Below are positions 44,929 through 54,209 of a stretch of 64,000 nt of DNA, piece by piece (position 1 is the first letter of the stretch; every line of letters starts with the position of its first letter). Made by a program: the position numbers and the translations under genes. Origin of the DNA: Rhynchopus sp. YZ270_cl-10 (lineage: Eukaryota > Euglenozoa > Diplonemea > Diplonemida > Diplonemidae); the NCBI GenBank assembly GCA_964035575.1, contig OZ037860.1, positions 334,689-398,688 of the forward strand, in the 5' to 3' direction. Below the pieces are notes generated by a model, which did no database searches, had not been told where the DNA came from, and worked only from the letters and a program-made list of their open reading frames with translations.

Positions 44929-45801
44929 AAAAAAGAGGGTGGAGTTGATATAAAACCGTACAAAACACAAATTCATGTATAAAACCGTACAAAAAAGGAA
45001 GGAGTTGGTATCCTAACTTAGCCTGAACAGAGTAACAGAAAATAGGGGGTTCTCCAAACAAGAACACGATTCATATGTTTGACAGACAGACAGACACACT
45101 TGGCAAATTGCTTTTGCTTTTTTTTATACACACACGATACCTCAAAAGCCTACACCCAGCGAATGCGGGGTATATTGTGGAATTCTTCGGGGAAAAAAAT
45201 GTTCGGAATTTTCTGTGATTGACATTAACTTTGCTACAAAAAATACAAAATAACTGAGAAGGGGAGAAAAAAAAACAAAAAAAAAAACAGCCCCCACGCA
45301 CACATCTGACTCGGTGTTTTTTTTCTTCCAGTCTGGTCGCAGGAGGTACATTGTACCCCTCCCGGCTTGGCGAAAGCAAAAAAAGGCAAGAATGTACCAC
45401 CTCGTGTACATTATTTTAACTTTTAGTAGCCTAACCTACTGGGGGGAGTAGGGCACCGGGAAAAAGGTCTATTCTACCCAGCCGTGCTCGGTCTTTCAAA
45501 ATAAAGAGGTTTTCCGCGGGACCGGAGGATGGTGAGAGTGCCTTCGGATTGTCGGGACTAAATGAATGACAAGACTATCATTGTAATAAGGTGTTAAGAC
45601 ACCTCTTAGGGTCTTGTCACCGTCTGACAAGATCATCATTGCCAAACCCGCCAAGACATCGCTGTGGCCGTAATCGTGGCAATCGAGTATGGCGATGCTA
45701 CTCCAGTCGATGTAGTCTCCGCCATACGCGGAGGGGGGGACACAGATGAACAACTGTTTGTTTGTACGAACGGATGTGTTGTCTGTATCCCCCGCTCCCC
45801 G

Positions 45802-45915
45802 CACAGCAGAGAATAAGACTCGGGGACCCGGTTATTCTCAGCCGGACTGGGACCCGGTACCGGGACCAGGACCAGGACCAGGACCTGGACGGGACCCGGC
45901 TTATTCTCTGCTGTG
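45802..45915. mobile_element. 114-bp MITE with 8-bp duplication (hAT-type)
   Basis: Terminal inverted repeats CACAGCAGAGAATAAG enclose GGACCA tandem units. The 8-base direct repeat GCTCCCCG flanks it at 45794-45801 and 45916-45923. An 8-base duplication and CA..G-rich ends fit non-autonomous hAT elements. Confidence 0.85.
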
Positions 45916-46020
45916 GCTCCCCGCTCCCCGGAATGGAAAGAACACTGATACGACCAAAAAAAAAAAAAGAGAAAATTTGATTAATATGTCTCTCATTGCA
46001 CAGCAAAATGAAGGGAAAAG

Positions 46021-46093
46021 ACAATAAAATTTGCAATGTACAGCCCTCTCGCGACAGTATACCTTTTGGTACGTGACCCAGCACACTGTGGTG
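46021..46093 (+). repeat. Family B repeat, diverged
   Basis: TTTGCAATGTACAGC, CCTCTCGCG, ACAGTATACC, then TTTTGGTACGTGACC. Confidence 0.55.
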
Positions 46094-46400
46094 AAAAAAC
46101 ATCCTCAAAAATAAAGAAGGGAAACTTGCAAAAAAAAAAAAAAAAATGAATGTCTGTCGTGCACACACTCTCAAAGAACACAGCACATTTTTTTGGGGCA
46201 CATTTTTAGAGAAGGCTTTGGTTTTTACAACACCCTTTTCCCCTTCAAAAGAGGGGGTGGGAACGACACAAAATCCCTCCAGCATAATGCACCCACGGTC
46301 ATTTTTTTTTTTGAACTATTTTGTATTCACGCTCAAAAAAAAATATGGGAAAAGGTGTTAAGATGCGCCTCCTCTCTGGCATCAAAACACACAAGAAAAA

Positions 46401-46653
46401 GTGAAGTTGATCATGGTTTGTAGTATCAGTTGAGTCAGACACTGATTTTTGGGCCAGGCCGAGGATCGGACACTCAGTCCTCTCGAACTCCTCGCACTCA
46501 AGTGCGAGATGAGTCAGCCTGACTCAGACTGACTACTAAACCATGATTGAAAGTGCAAAACGCCTCTGGGACGCAGGCACTGACACTCCGCGGGGGTATC
46601 GAACCCCCTGGAATGCTGCGTTTGGGAGTTGCCCATAGGGAAACTATAAGCAG
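46401..46653 (+). repeat. Family D structured repeat interrupted by a MITE
   Basis: AAGTGAAGTTGA lies left of the insertion and AAAGTGCAAAACGCCTC right of it. Downstream, GGGGG-TATCGAA-CCCCC (46592-46608) is on the minus strand a perfect 5-bp stem with loop TTCGATA. A last hairpin, ATAG-GGAAA-CTAT (46635-46647), precedes AAGCAG. Confidence 0.75.
46411..46546. mobile_element. 136-bp MITE inserted in a family D repeat
   Basis: Ends TCATGGTTTGTAGTATCAGT and its near-inverse (ACTGACTACTAAACCATGA), flanked by TTGA (46407-46410 and 46547-46550). Uninterrupted D copies at 44626 and 50004 supply the empty site. Confidence 0.8.
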
Positions 46654-46710
46654 AAAGGCATTCCCCCATCCTGACTGGGAAGGGGGTGATAACATGATTT
46701 AAAGACTCAA

Positions 46711-46751
46711 GAAAAGGTGTAAAATGAATGTGGCCCTCATGCACACACATC
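46711..46751 (+). repeat. Family C hairpin repeat
   Basis: AAGGTGTAAAATGAATGTGG, then CCCTCATGCACACACATC. Confidence 0.5.
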
Positions 46752-46906
46752 TTTAAACAAAACAGAACAACATAGCATGTCACTATCAGAACAGGGGCAA
46801 GTAAAAACACAACAACAAAAACATAGCAAGAAACCTGAACCTGAAGATATTGAATCAATCACACAAGGGGGGGGAAACCCACACCATATTTCTAAAATCA
46901 ACACCC

Positions 46907-47599
46907 CTGGGGTGGCGACAGGGGGGGTGTGGAAAAAAATATTCACAAAAAATATTTTCAGATTCTGTCGATCACAAAAAATCACAAAAATTCACAAAAA
47001 ATCACAAAAAATCACGAAAAATCACAAAAGTGAACCGTTTTGGGCCGCTGTAATTGTGGTGTAATTGTGCTCAGTAATGCTCAGTTGTGCTCAGTTGTAT
47101 GTAAGTGTGTGTAAGTTTCGCTTAAAATTGAACTTTTTCGGCGTGGCTGCATAACCGATTCCCTACCGTGTTTTCTACCAGTTGTCATGCCGTTTTGGGG
47201 CATCCATGTGTTGGAAAAATATTTTTTTGTTTTCGTTGGTGAAGCTTTTAAACGGCGGTATTTGCATTTCCGGAATCCGTCCGGCCAGTGGTGGGGTCAA
47301 TTTGCCGAAATGGACAAGTTCTCGTTTTTGGTCAATTTCCGCCTACACAGTATACACAGCATACACAGACCCAGAGTGGGACAAAAAAAAAGCTCATCTC
47401 AAAATATGCCGATCACAAAAAATCACAAAAAATCACAAAAGATCACAAAATATCACAAACGATCACAAAAGATCATAAAAAATCACAAAAAATCACGACC
47501 TGTCGCAAAGAATCACAAAGAAGAAAAATGATTCTTTGTGATTTTTCGTGATTTTTCGTGACTGCCCAGTTCCGACCCCCCTTGTCGCCACCCCAACCC
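46907..47599. mobile_element. Non-autonomous inverted-repeat element with ATCACAAAAA subterminal arrays
   Basis: Left end GGGGTGGCGACAGGGGGG and right end inverse GGGGTGGCGACAAGGGGGG. Inside each end lie tandem ATCACAAAAA units: about five at 46970-47030 and about ten, plus an inverted pair, at 47410-47560. The middle (47270-47340) resembles part of the 61271 tandem repeat. No open frame of note; the target duplication is not clear. Confidence 0.7.
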
Positions 47600-48621
47600 C
47601 TTTTATCACATTCAGTTCTCTCAAAAAAAATAGGGAATATTGTATGAGGAATAGATCACCCTCAGACCTCCCATCCATCCCAAAGCCGTTTTATTATCCA
47701 GGCAGTTCTAGAGCGAACGACCTGTTCCTGTTTTATTAAAAAAATTTCTTTTGCACATTTTCAGGGGCCTATATAGCGCTAAAAATTGCACTTTTTTTTA
47801 CAAACTATACCATAAGAAGGGTGGGATACAACCTTCCCATCGCAAAAAAGCCCCCTATATAAGGACCTGATTTTGGAGAGTTAGGGGTAAAACCCCTGGG
47901 GGGGTAACGACTGTGGTGTCAGTGTCCGCGCCCCCCCTCCCCAGTACGACACTTCTTCACGATGGACTGGTCATAATGAAAATCAGAAAATGACTAAAGT
48001 TACTACAATGTGAAGACATATGGATCGATGTTTTTTGTAAATCAAGGTACTTGACAATAGGAAATAGAAACGACGGAAGGTGCGTGCCCGCCAGCTTGTG
48101 TTTTCTCACTCACTATTTCTCTCTCGCACAACACTTCAGCGAGAAGAAAAAAACACACCAAACTGGAGCAATAAACGAAAAAGATGCAGGCACCTCTATC
48201 GAACACTTTAAAAAAAATGAACAAACACTATAAACTGATATGTCTTCCCTCACCCTATTGTTGGCTTTACTCAATGTTCAATTTTTTTTTTATCATACTG
48301 CACAAAACCACTCCATAGGGCGCCTCGGGGGCACAACAGCCCACGGGCAGCACCGACATTCACACAAACACCTCACGAAAGACAAAGTCAAATGGATAGC
48401 ACATTAGTGCGGAACCACCCTCTCCTTTGCTTACGTCACCTCATACAGGGAAGCTGCAAAATACAACCCCCACACCATAGCACAGCACCTCTCCCCACAC
48501 ATCCACACACAAATTTTGGCCATATTCTGCGCAAGAATTACCCCTAATTATCAAAAAAAAAGCACACACAAAGAACAAAACCTCACGCCTCTCTGTATCC
48601 ACTAAGAGAAAACCCCCCACA

Positions 48622-49545
48622 TCAACACCCCTCCCCCTCCTCCTCCTCCGCCCGCACCTCCTGGACTGATGTGTATTCGCTGGTGTCTTCGTCTTCCTCT
48701 TCTTCCTCTGCTTCGCTGGGCACCTCATTCAGGACAACATACACGTCGCTCCCATCCTCCTCCACGGCGTCAACGTCCATAGCTTCCATCTCCACATCTG
48801 CGTTCATTGGGGTGTCGTCTTCTCCCAGCTTGCGTCTTTTTTGTGGTCTCTCCTCCCCATCTCCCCCCTCCACCTCAGCTCCCACTTCCTCATCGATAGA
48901 GGCATTATAGTCAACCACCGCAAGAGAGGCAGACATCGATCTTCTCCGCTTCCTCGTCGTAGGAAGCTCGGATAGATAATACTCTGTCCAAGACCATTCA
49001 CGTCGTATAGGCGTTTCCTGCTCCGCTGTGTTCTCCCATCCTGACCTACTCGGTGTCATCGCGGCGCATGGACTGCTATCACCATGGGGAGCACCCGGAG
49101 AACTCCGATCCACCCATTGCAAAGGTGGGGGGCTTGCATTAGGGAGAGTGGTAGGTGTGGTACGTGGTGGGGGTGAAACGGAGCGAGAAAGACGGTGTGA
49201 CAACGCAGGTTCGAGCAACGAAAGGTTCGCATGAGGACTATAAAAAGCCGTCCCTGAACGAAGATGCGGCTGTGAAGAGAGCGACGAAAACGACATAGAT
49301 TCGCGTACACATTCCGGAGACGGCGGGGCTGGCAGCGCAGCCTCATACTGCACCGTTCTCCTGAAGGCCCTCCCCTCCGGCACCACCGTAGCTGCCCTCC
49401 GTGGTGGATGGTACCACAGCAACAACGTCGCCGAGACTCCATACATCACCAGACTCTGCCACACATCCCCCCTCAACCCCGCCTCAGCAGAGAAGTACAT
49501 CCCAAAAGCGGTCATCAACAATACGACATTCGCGCGCGACAGCAT
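48622..49545 (-). CDS. Unknown membrane-anchored protein with an acidic tail
   Basis: I choose the ATG at 49545, giving 307 residues, because the longer upstream frame is low complexity and this Met opens a hydrophobic stretch. Two short membrane segments (NVVLLMTAFGMYFSAEA, then SLVMYGVSATLLLWY) form a likely hairpin anchor in the first 45 residues. The rest is Pro/Ser-rich and predicted disordered, with a basic patch TRKRRRSM, a second basic motif RPQKRRKLG resembling a nuclear signal, and a strongly acidic C-terminus. I recognise no family. A membrane anchor plus basic and acidic tails would suit an organelle or nuclear-envelope surface protein, but that is a guess. No intron is needed. 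Confidence 0.55.
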   Translation of the reverse strand: MLSRANVVLLMTAFGMYFSAEAGLRGDVWQSLVMYGVSATLLLWYHPPRRAATVVPEGRAFRRTVQYEAALPAPPSPECVRESMSFSSLSSQPHLRSGTAFYSPHANLSLLEPALSHRLSRSVSPPPRTTPTTLPNASPPPLQWVDRSSPGAPHGDSSPCAAMTPSRSGWENTAEQETPIRREWSWTEYYLSELPTTRKRRRSMSASLAVVDYNASIDEEVGAEVEGGDGEERPQKRRKLGEDDTPMNADVEMEAMDVDAVEEDGSDVYVVLNEVPSEAEEEEEDEDTSEYTSVQEVRAEEEEGEGC

Positions 49546-50003
49546 AGCAAGATTGGAGGTTAAGGAAAAGGGCTTGAGAGAGAGAAAAGAGAAGAAGAAG
49601 AGGGGGGGGTCTACTCCCGCACGTTCATATCGAGAGAAGAATATGTGTCGATGTAGTGGGGGGGTCTGTGTGGTGTTTTTTTTAACGACAATATTCCTAA
49701 AGCACTCCACCTTGGACAGTGATCTAAAATACGTGGTAAAATACGTATTAATACGTAATACGTGGCTTACCCCTAGGCCTCCCCAACGTCTTTTATATAA
49801 AAGACGTCTTTTACGTCTTTTACGTCTTTTAATGTCTTTTAAAATCTGGGTTTTTGGGGATAAAAGACATAAAAGACATAAAAGACATAAAAGACATTGT
49901 TTTGACGTAAGCTGCAGAACACCACCCTAACCCCAACCCCAACCCCACACTTCATTTCACACCACAGAAGGTTTATTGAGGAACATTAAATAAAAAAAAG
50001 AAA

Positions 50004-50116
50004 AAAGTGAAGTTGATAGTGCAAACGCCTCTGGGACGCAGGCACTGGCACTCCGTGGGTTATCGAACCCCGGAGTGTTGCGCTTGGGATTGGTTTACAG
50101 GGAAGCTGTAAGCAGG
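50004..50116 (+). repeat. Family D structured repeat inside the hAT leader
   Basis: AAGTGAAGTTGATAGTGC, ACGCCTCTGGGACGC, GGCACTGGCACTCCG, GGGTTATCGAACCCCGGAGT, then ACAG-GGAAG-CTGT (50097-50109). The last stem is ACAG/CTGT here but ATAG/CTAT in the 46547 copy, a compensated change. Confidence 0.7.
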
Positions 50117-50125
50117 TAAAAAAAG

Positions 50126-52217
50126 ATGCCGAAGGCAAAATGTTGGACTGGGGATCTGTTGAAGATTGTCTCGGGGAAGCTAGAGTGCGAGTGCGGAGAC
50201 ACTATGGGTAAATCTTCAAACGCTGAACGCAGGAAAGGTCACATTTTGCATTGCGAGCAAGCTACGGACGCGCAGAAGAAGAGAGCGAAGGACGAGCTTG
50301 CGGCACTGGAGAGGAAGAGGAAGAGGAAGAGGAAGAGGAAGAGGAAGAGGAAGAGGAAGAGGAAGAGGAAGAGGAAGAGGGATGAAGCCGACGCAGAGGA
50401 CGACGACGACGACGAGGAAGCTGCTCCAGCGCAGGGGAACGAAGTCACAGCTGCCAACCCAGTGCCAGGGGAAGAACCACCAGCACCACCTACCGTGATC
50501 GATGCGGATGAGCCAGTGCTGCCTTCATCCAACCTCACAGAACCCCCAAGAACTCAGACCTCCGATTTAGTTCCCGCTCCTCCTCTTCCCAAAAGACAGC
50601 GTCAGTCGTTGCTTCACGTCTCTCCTGCAACAACCGCCACACAGCAGACGCGCATCGACATGGCGCAAGCGCGCTGGTGGTTCTCCGGAAATATTCCGTT
50701 CAACCAAACCCGCAACCCTTTTTTTAAAGATTTTGTCCGTGAATTGCGGGGGACGGTGAGACACATTGCGACCGATGACATGTTGCGAGACTCGTTGCTG
50801 AATGCCGTGTACGACGAAGAAGTCACCCCCCTCATTCAGCAGCTCGAAAAGGAGGAATACGTCGTCCTCCACGCCGATGCTTGGTTGTCACGGCACAACA
50901 AAGACCATGTGATCTCGTTTACCGCAACAGCTCCGTGGCGCCTCAACCTTGAGACGGCGACAATGGAGGAGAAGAGCTTCACCGCCGCCATCCTGCTTAC
51001 ATACTTCCAGAAAGTAGGGTCGGAGAGGACAGGGGTCAAATGGGTGGCTGTGGTGGTTGATGGGGGCTCGAATGTGTGGTCAGCAGCGAAACAGTGGGCC
51101 GAGGCGAACGGGATTGTGTGTATTTTGTGCGTGTGTCATTGTGCCAATCGTTTTTTAAACGACACAATCGGGTTCAGGCAGAAGAACAAAAAGCCTGTAA
51201 AGATGCCCTTTACACACGTGTCGGAGTGGGTACACGCAATGATCTCCGCTATCAGGAATACGGAATCATTTCGTAAAACGTACCTGAAGAAACAAGTGGA
51301 GTTGAACTCCACCAACAAGGGACTTCCCCATGCACCCATGGATGTCCGCTGGTTGACGACCTGCACCGCGTTCGAGGACATTGCAGGGAACATCGAGGTG
51401 TTGCGCGCCATCAACGACGACCCCGAGGAGGCATCCCTCAAGAGGCAATATCCTCAAATCACGAGGCTTTTCGACGACATGGGGTTCTTCCAGGAATTCC
51501 ATTTTACCCTAAAACTGTTGAAGCCTGTGAATGCGCTAATCCTGATGCTAGAGGGCGATGAGGCAAGGCTGGGACAGGTGATTCCGTGCTGGTGGGCGAT
51601 GAAGAAGTACTTCAACACACTGACGGTGCCCCCCACGTTGCAAGAGAAGTTCGACACGGTAGTAGAGTCACTTGACAAACGCAAAACCCGCTACGAGAAC
51701 TGCCCCGTCTGCCTGACCGCCATGATTCTCCACCCCAGCCTCTACATCGAACAAGAAGTGAAAGAACCGTCGTTGCTGACCCCCTTCTTGAAACTCTTCG
51801 ACCCTGCTGAGTACCTGAACAAAGCTGAGAAAGCAGTGAAGACCCTTGGGGGAGAGCAAGCGGAGCAGGAGCTGGTCGACTTCATGACCAAAGAGGGCAA
51901 GTACCAGAGCACCAGCATGTGGGCTAATGCCAAACAGAAGAACGTATGTGATCAAAAATAAACACTTCCTTCTATTTTCCTCACGACAGCCTGAAGATTG
52001 GTGGAGAATTGCAGCTAAGCTGATGAGAGGCACGTCACTTCCAGCGCTGGGAGTGAAATACTGTCGCATAGTTCCGCACTCGGCCAACCAGGAGAGGTTC
52101 TTCTCCATGATGGGAAGAATCAGTGACGGCCGCGAGTGCCTGGATATCCAGCGTTTGCACAAGATGAGTGCTGTAAGCACGTGTTTGCATGACAAGATAA
52201 AGAGCAGGCAAAAATAG
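50126..52217 (+). CDS. hAT-family transposase
   Basis: Exons 50126-51943 and 51990-52217 are joined over a 46-base intron (GTATGT...GACAG, phase 0), giving 681 residues. An N-terminal BED-like zinc finger has CECGDTM with HILHC. A run of 23 alternating Arg/Lys residues (50312-50380, AGGAAG units) and an acidic stretch follow. Catalytic-domain marks: D251 in VLHADAWLS, D312 in VVVDGGSN, the CxxH motif CVCH, and E641 in SANQERFFSMM of exon 2, the three acidic residues expected of a hAT enzyme. The PEDWWRIAAKL dimerisation motif opens exon 2, so splicing is required for a complete enzyme. The frame is open throughout, so it may still be functional. It is the only plus-strand gene in the window. 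Confidence 0.92.
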
Positions 52218-52493
52218 CCACTGTTTACCCTCTCTACAAGGGGAAAAAAAAAACCAAAAAATCAAGATCAGAAGCAAAAATATCAAAAACGTCAGAAAAA
52301 CCCATTTGTACCCTTCTCCACTGTTCCCCTCCAGCCAGTAACCTCTACGAGTGCATGTATACCACCATGGTCTTTTATATGTCTTTTACGTCTTTTATAT
52401 GTCTTTTATGTCTTTTATACGTCTTTTATGTCTTTTATGTCTTTTATTTTTGGGGTAGACGATTTTGGGGAGGCCTACTTACCCCCCCCCCCC

Positions 52494-53483
52494 CACTAGG
52501 GGGAGGCAAAAAGCCGTTTTTGAGTGAAATTTTTTGAGTTATGATACCACAGAGGCTCCAAACACGAAATCTCTGGCGAATATGGATTTTTTGGGGCTCA
52601 GGAGGGTGGTTTACCTGGTCACAGGCCTCCAAATGCGCCCAGAAACATGAAAAATATGAAAAATTGACTGGTTTTTCGGGGTTTTCGCACTTCGGGAAAG
52701 ACGATTTTTTGACCTAAAAATGAGATTTTGGCCCCGAACAGAGCGTCTAGAGTGTGAAAAACAGATGTATTTGAAAAGATTCGATACTTTCGGGGTGATT
52801 TTGGGTATTTGTTCACTATCTGATGTCCGTTTTTTGATATTTTTTCAAAAAAAAGGGTGAAAAAACGCTGTCCGGGTGCTTGCAATAGCCGTGACTGTTG
52901 CAAAAGTGAATTTTTCTGTGTTTTTTGGGGTCATTTCTGGGGGTACAGAGAGAGTTTTGGGTCTGAAATTCGGTGAAAATGTGGTAGGAGGTTGGTAAAT
53001 GGGGGTGCTCTGGGTGGTCAGACCCCCCAGCAGTGGCCAGAAAGTGGCCCAACGGGTTTGAGGAATGGTGTGAGCGCGGTAAACGGGACGAAAACGGGAC
53101 GATTTTTTGACCTAAAAATGAGGTTTTGGCCCCGAACAGAGCGCCTAAAGTGTGAAAAACAGTTGTATTTGAAAAGATTCGATACTTTTGGGGTGATTTT
53201 GGGTATTTGCACACTATCTGATGTCCGTTTTTTGATATTTTTTTCAAAAAAAAGGTGAAAAAACGCTGTTTTCCCAAAAGTGCGAAAAGTGCGAAAACCC
53301 CAAAAAACCAGTCAATTTTTCATATTTTTCATGTTTCTGGGCGCATTTGGAGGCCTGTGACCAGGTAAACCACCCTCCTGAGCCCCAAAAAATCCATATT
53401 CGCCAGAGATTTTGTGTTTCGAGCCTCTGCGAGCTCGGATTTCAATTTATTTCACTAAAACCGCCTTTTTGCCTCCCCCTACC
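52494..53483. mobile_element. Foldback element inside the hAT right end
   Basis: Arms of nearly 200 bases, beginning TAGGGGGAGGCAAAAAG, face each other (about 52494-52690 and 53284-53483). Between them a block of about 175 bases (GACGATTTTTTGACCTAAAA to AAAAACGCTGT) occurs twice in the same orientation (52698 and 53098). C-runs abut both ends. No coding capacity. Confidence 0.75.
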
Positions 53484-53538
53484 CCCCCCCCCCACTCATT
53501 ACGTATTAATACGTAGCAGTACGTATTTTAGATCACTG

Positions 53539-54209
53539 ACCTTAGGATGGGTAACAAAAGGTAACAATCCAGGTAACAGAGCGGGGGAAATTTGGACAGT
53601 TGTGTAGATAAAAGGATAGAGGGGGGGGAAACATTTTTTTTTAAATGCTGCTTTGCTCGAAAAGGAAACCAGGAACAATAACACCAAAAAGGCGATACTA
53701 AGTGGGGGGAAAAAAATCCAACAAAAACGCACGCCTTCCAAACGTGGAGCTAGTAAGCGAAGTTATGAATAAAAATGGGGTGTGGGGGAAAGTTGCGTAC
53801 ATTATAGATGCCACTTTGAAACCCGGTTTTTTTTTTTGTGTTTTAGTTTTTCTTGTTTTTGGTAAGGCCTAGGTAAGGCCACCTACACATTGGTTAGATT
53901 GAAAACCCAGCTTGAAGAAAGTGATGCTGGGTTGGCGGCAAAGCCAGCTTTTTTTCTTTTTGCAACAAAACAGGATAGAATTCCCTGGGCAACGAACGGA
54001 CGGCATAAAAAATAATAAAAAAAATGGAAACTTGAAATACAAAGCCCTCTCGTGAACAGTGTACCTAATCAAACTAAAACAAAACGAATCTGCGTTGCCC
54101 TAGAGATGGACAAACCACCCATCTCGGCAAATGTTCTGCAGTTCTTATTTTTCAAAACCATCCCTCCCTCCCTCCCTCCCCCGCATCACAGTTATCGTAC
54201 CGCCGCCCC
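53539..54209. other. Intergenic region after the hAT element
   Basis: No gene. A family B short copy lies at 54019-54065 (GGAAACTTGAAATACAAAGC, CCTCTCGTG, AACAGTGTACC). A CCTC tandem run near 54165 precedes the neighbouring gene's stop. Confidence 0.6.

Larger units (their letters stand above)
44423..48621. other. Intergenic region between uridine phosphorylase and a membrane protein gene
   Basis: About 4.2 kb rich in repeats: D (44626, 46547), B (44888, 46021), C (45395, 46136, 46711) and three inverted-repeat elements (45802, 46411, 46907). A hairpin-rich stretch at 45530-45760 is also open on the minus strand (ending in VLTPYYNDSLVIHLVPTI), but no family is recognised. Confidence 0.55.
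49717..53538 (+). mobile_element. hAT DNA transposon, 3.8 kb, with nested insertions
   Basis: Terminal inverted repeats CAGTGATCTAAAATACGT start at 49717 and, inverted, end at 53538. Near-identical 8-base flanks ACCTTGGA (49709-49716) and ACCTTAGG (53539-53546) fit a hAT target duplication with two changes. A second inverted block, TAGGCCTCCCCAA, lies inside each end (49774 and, inverted, 52468). Arrays of AAAGACAT/GTCTTTTA units (49793-49900 and 52372-52447) lie in opposite orientation at the two ends, as transposase-binding subterminal repeats do. It encodes a two-exon transposase. A foldback element separates the inner and outer right-end repeats, and a family D repeat sits in the 5' leader. 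Confidence 0.88.

Noticed and set aside
44626-50116. tRNA genes at the D repeats
   Set aside because: The T-arm-like hairpin is present on the minus strand, but no acceptor stem, D-arm or anticodon arm of tRNA size can be formed around it.
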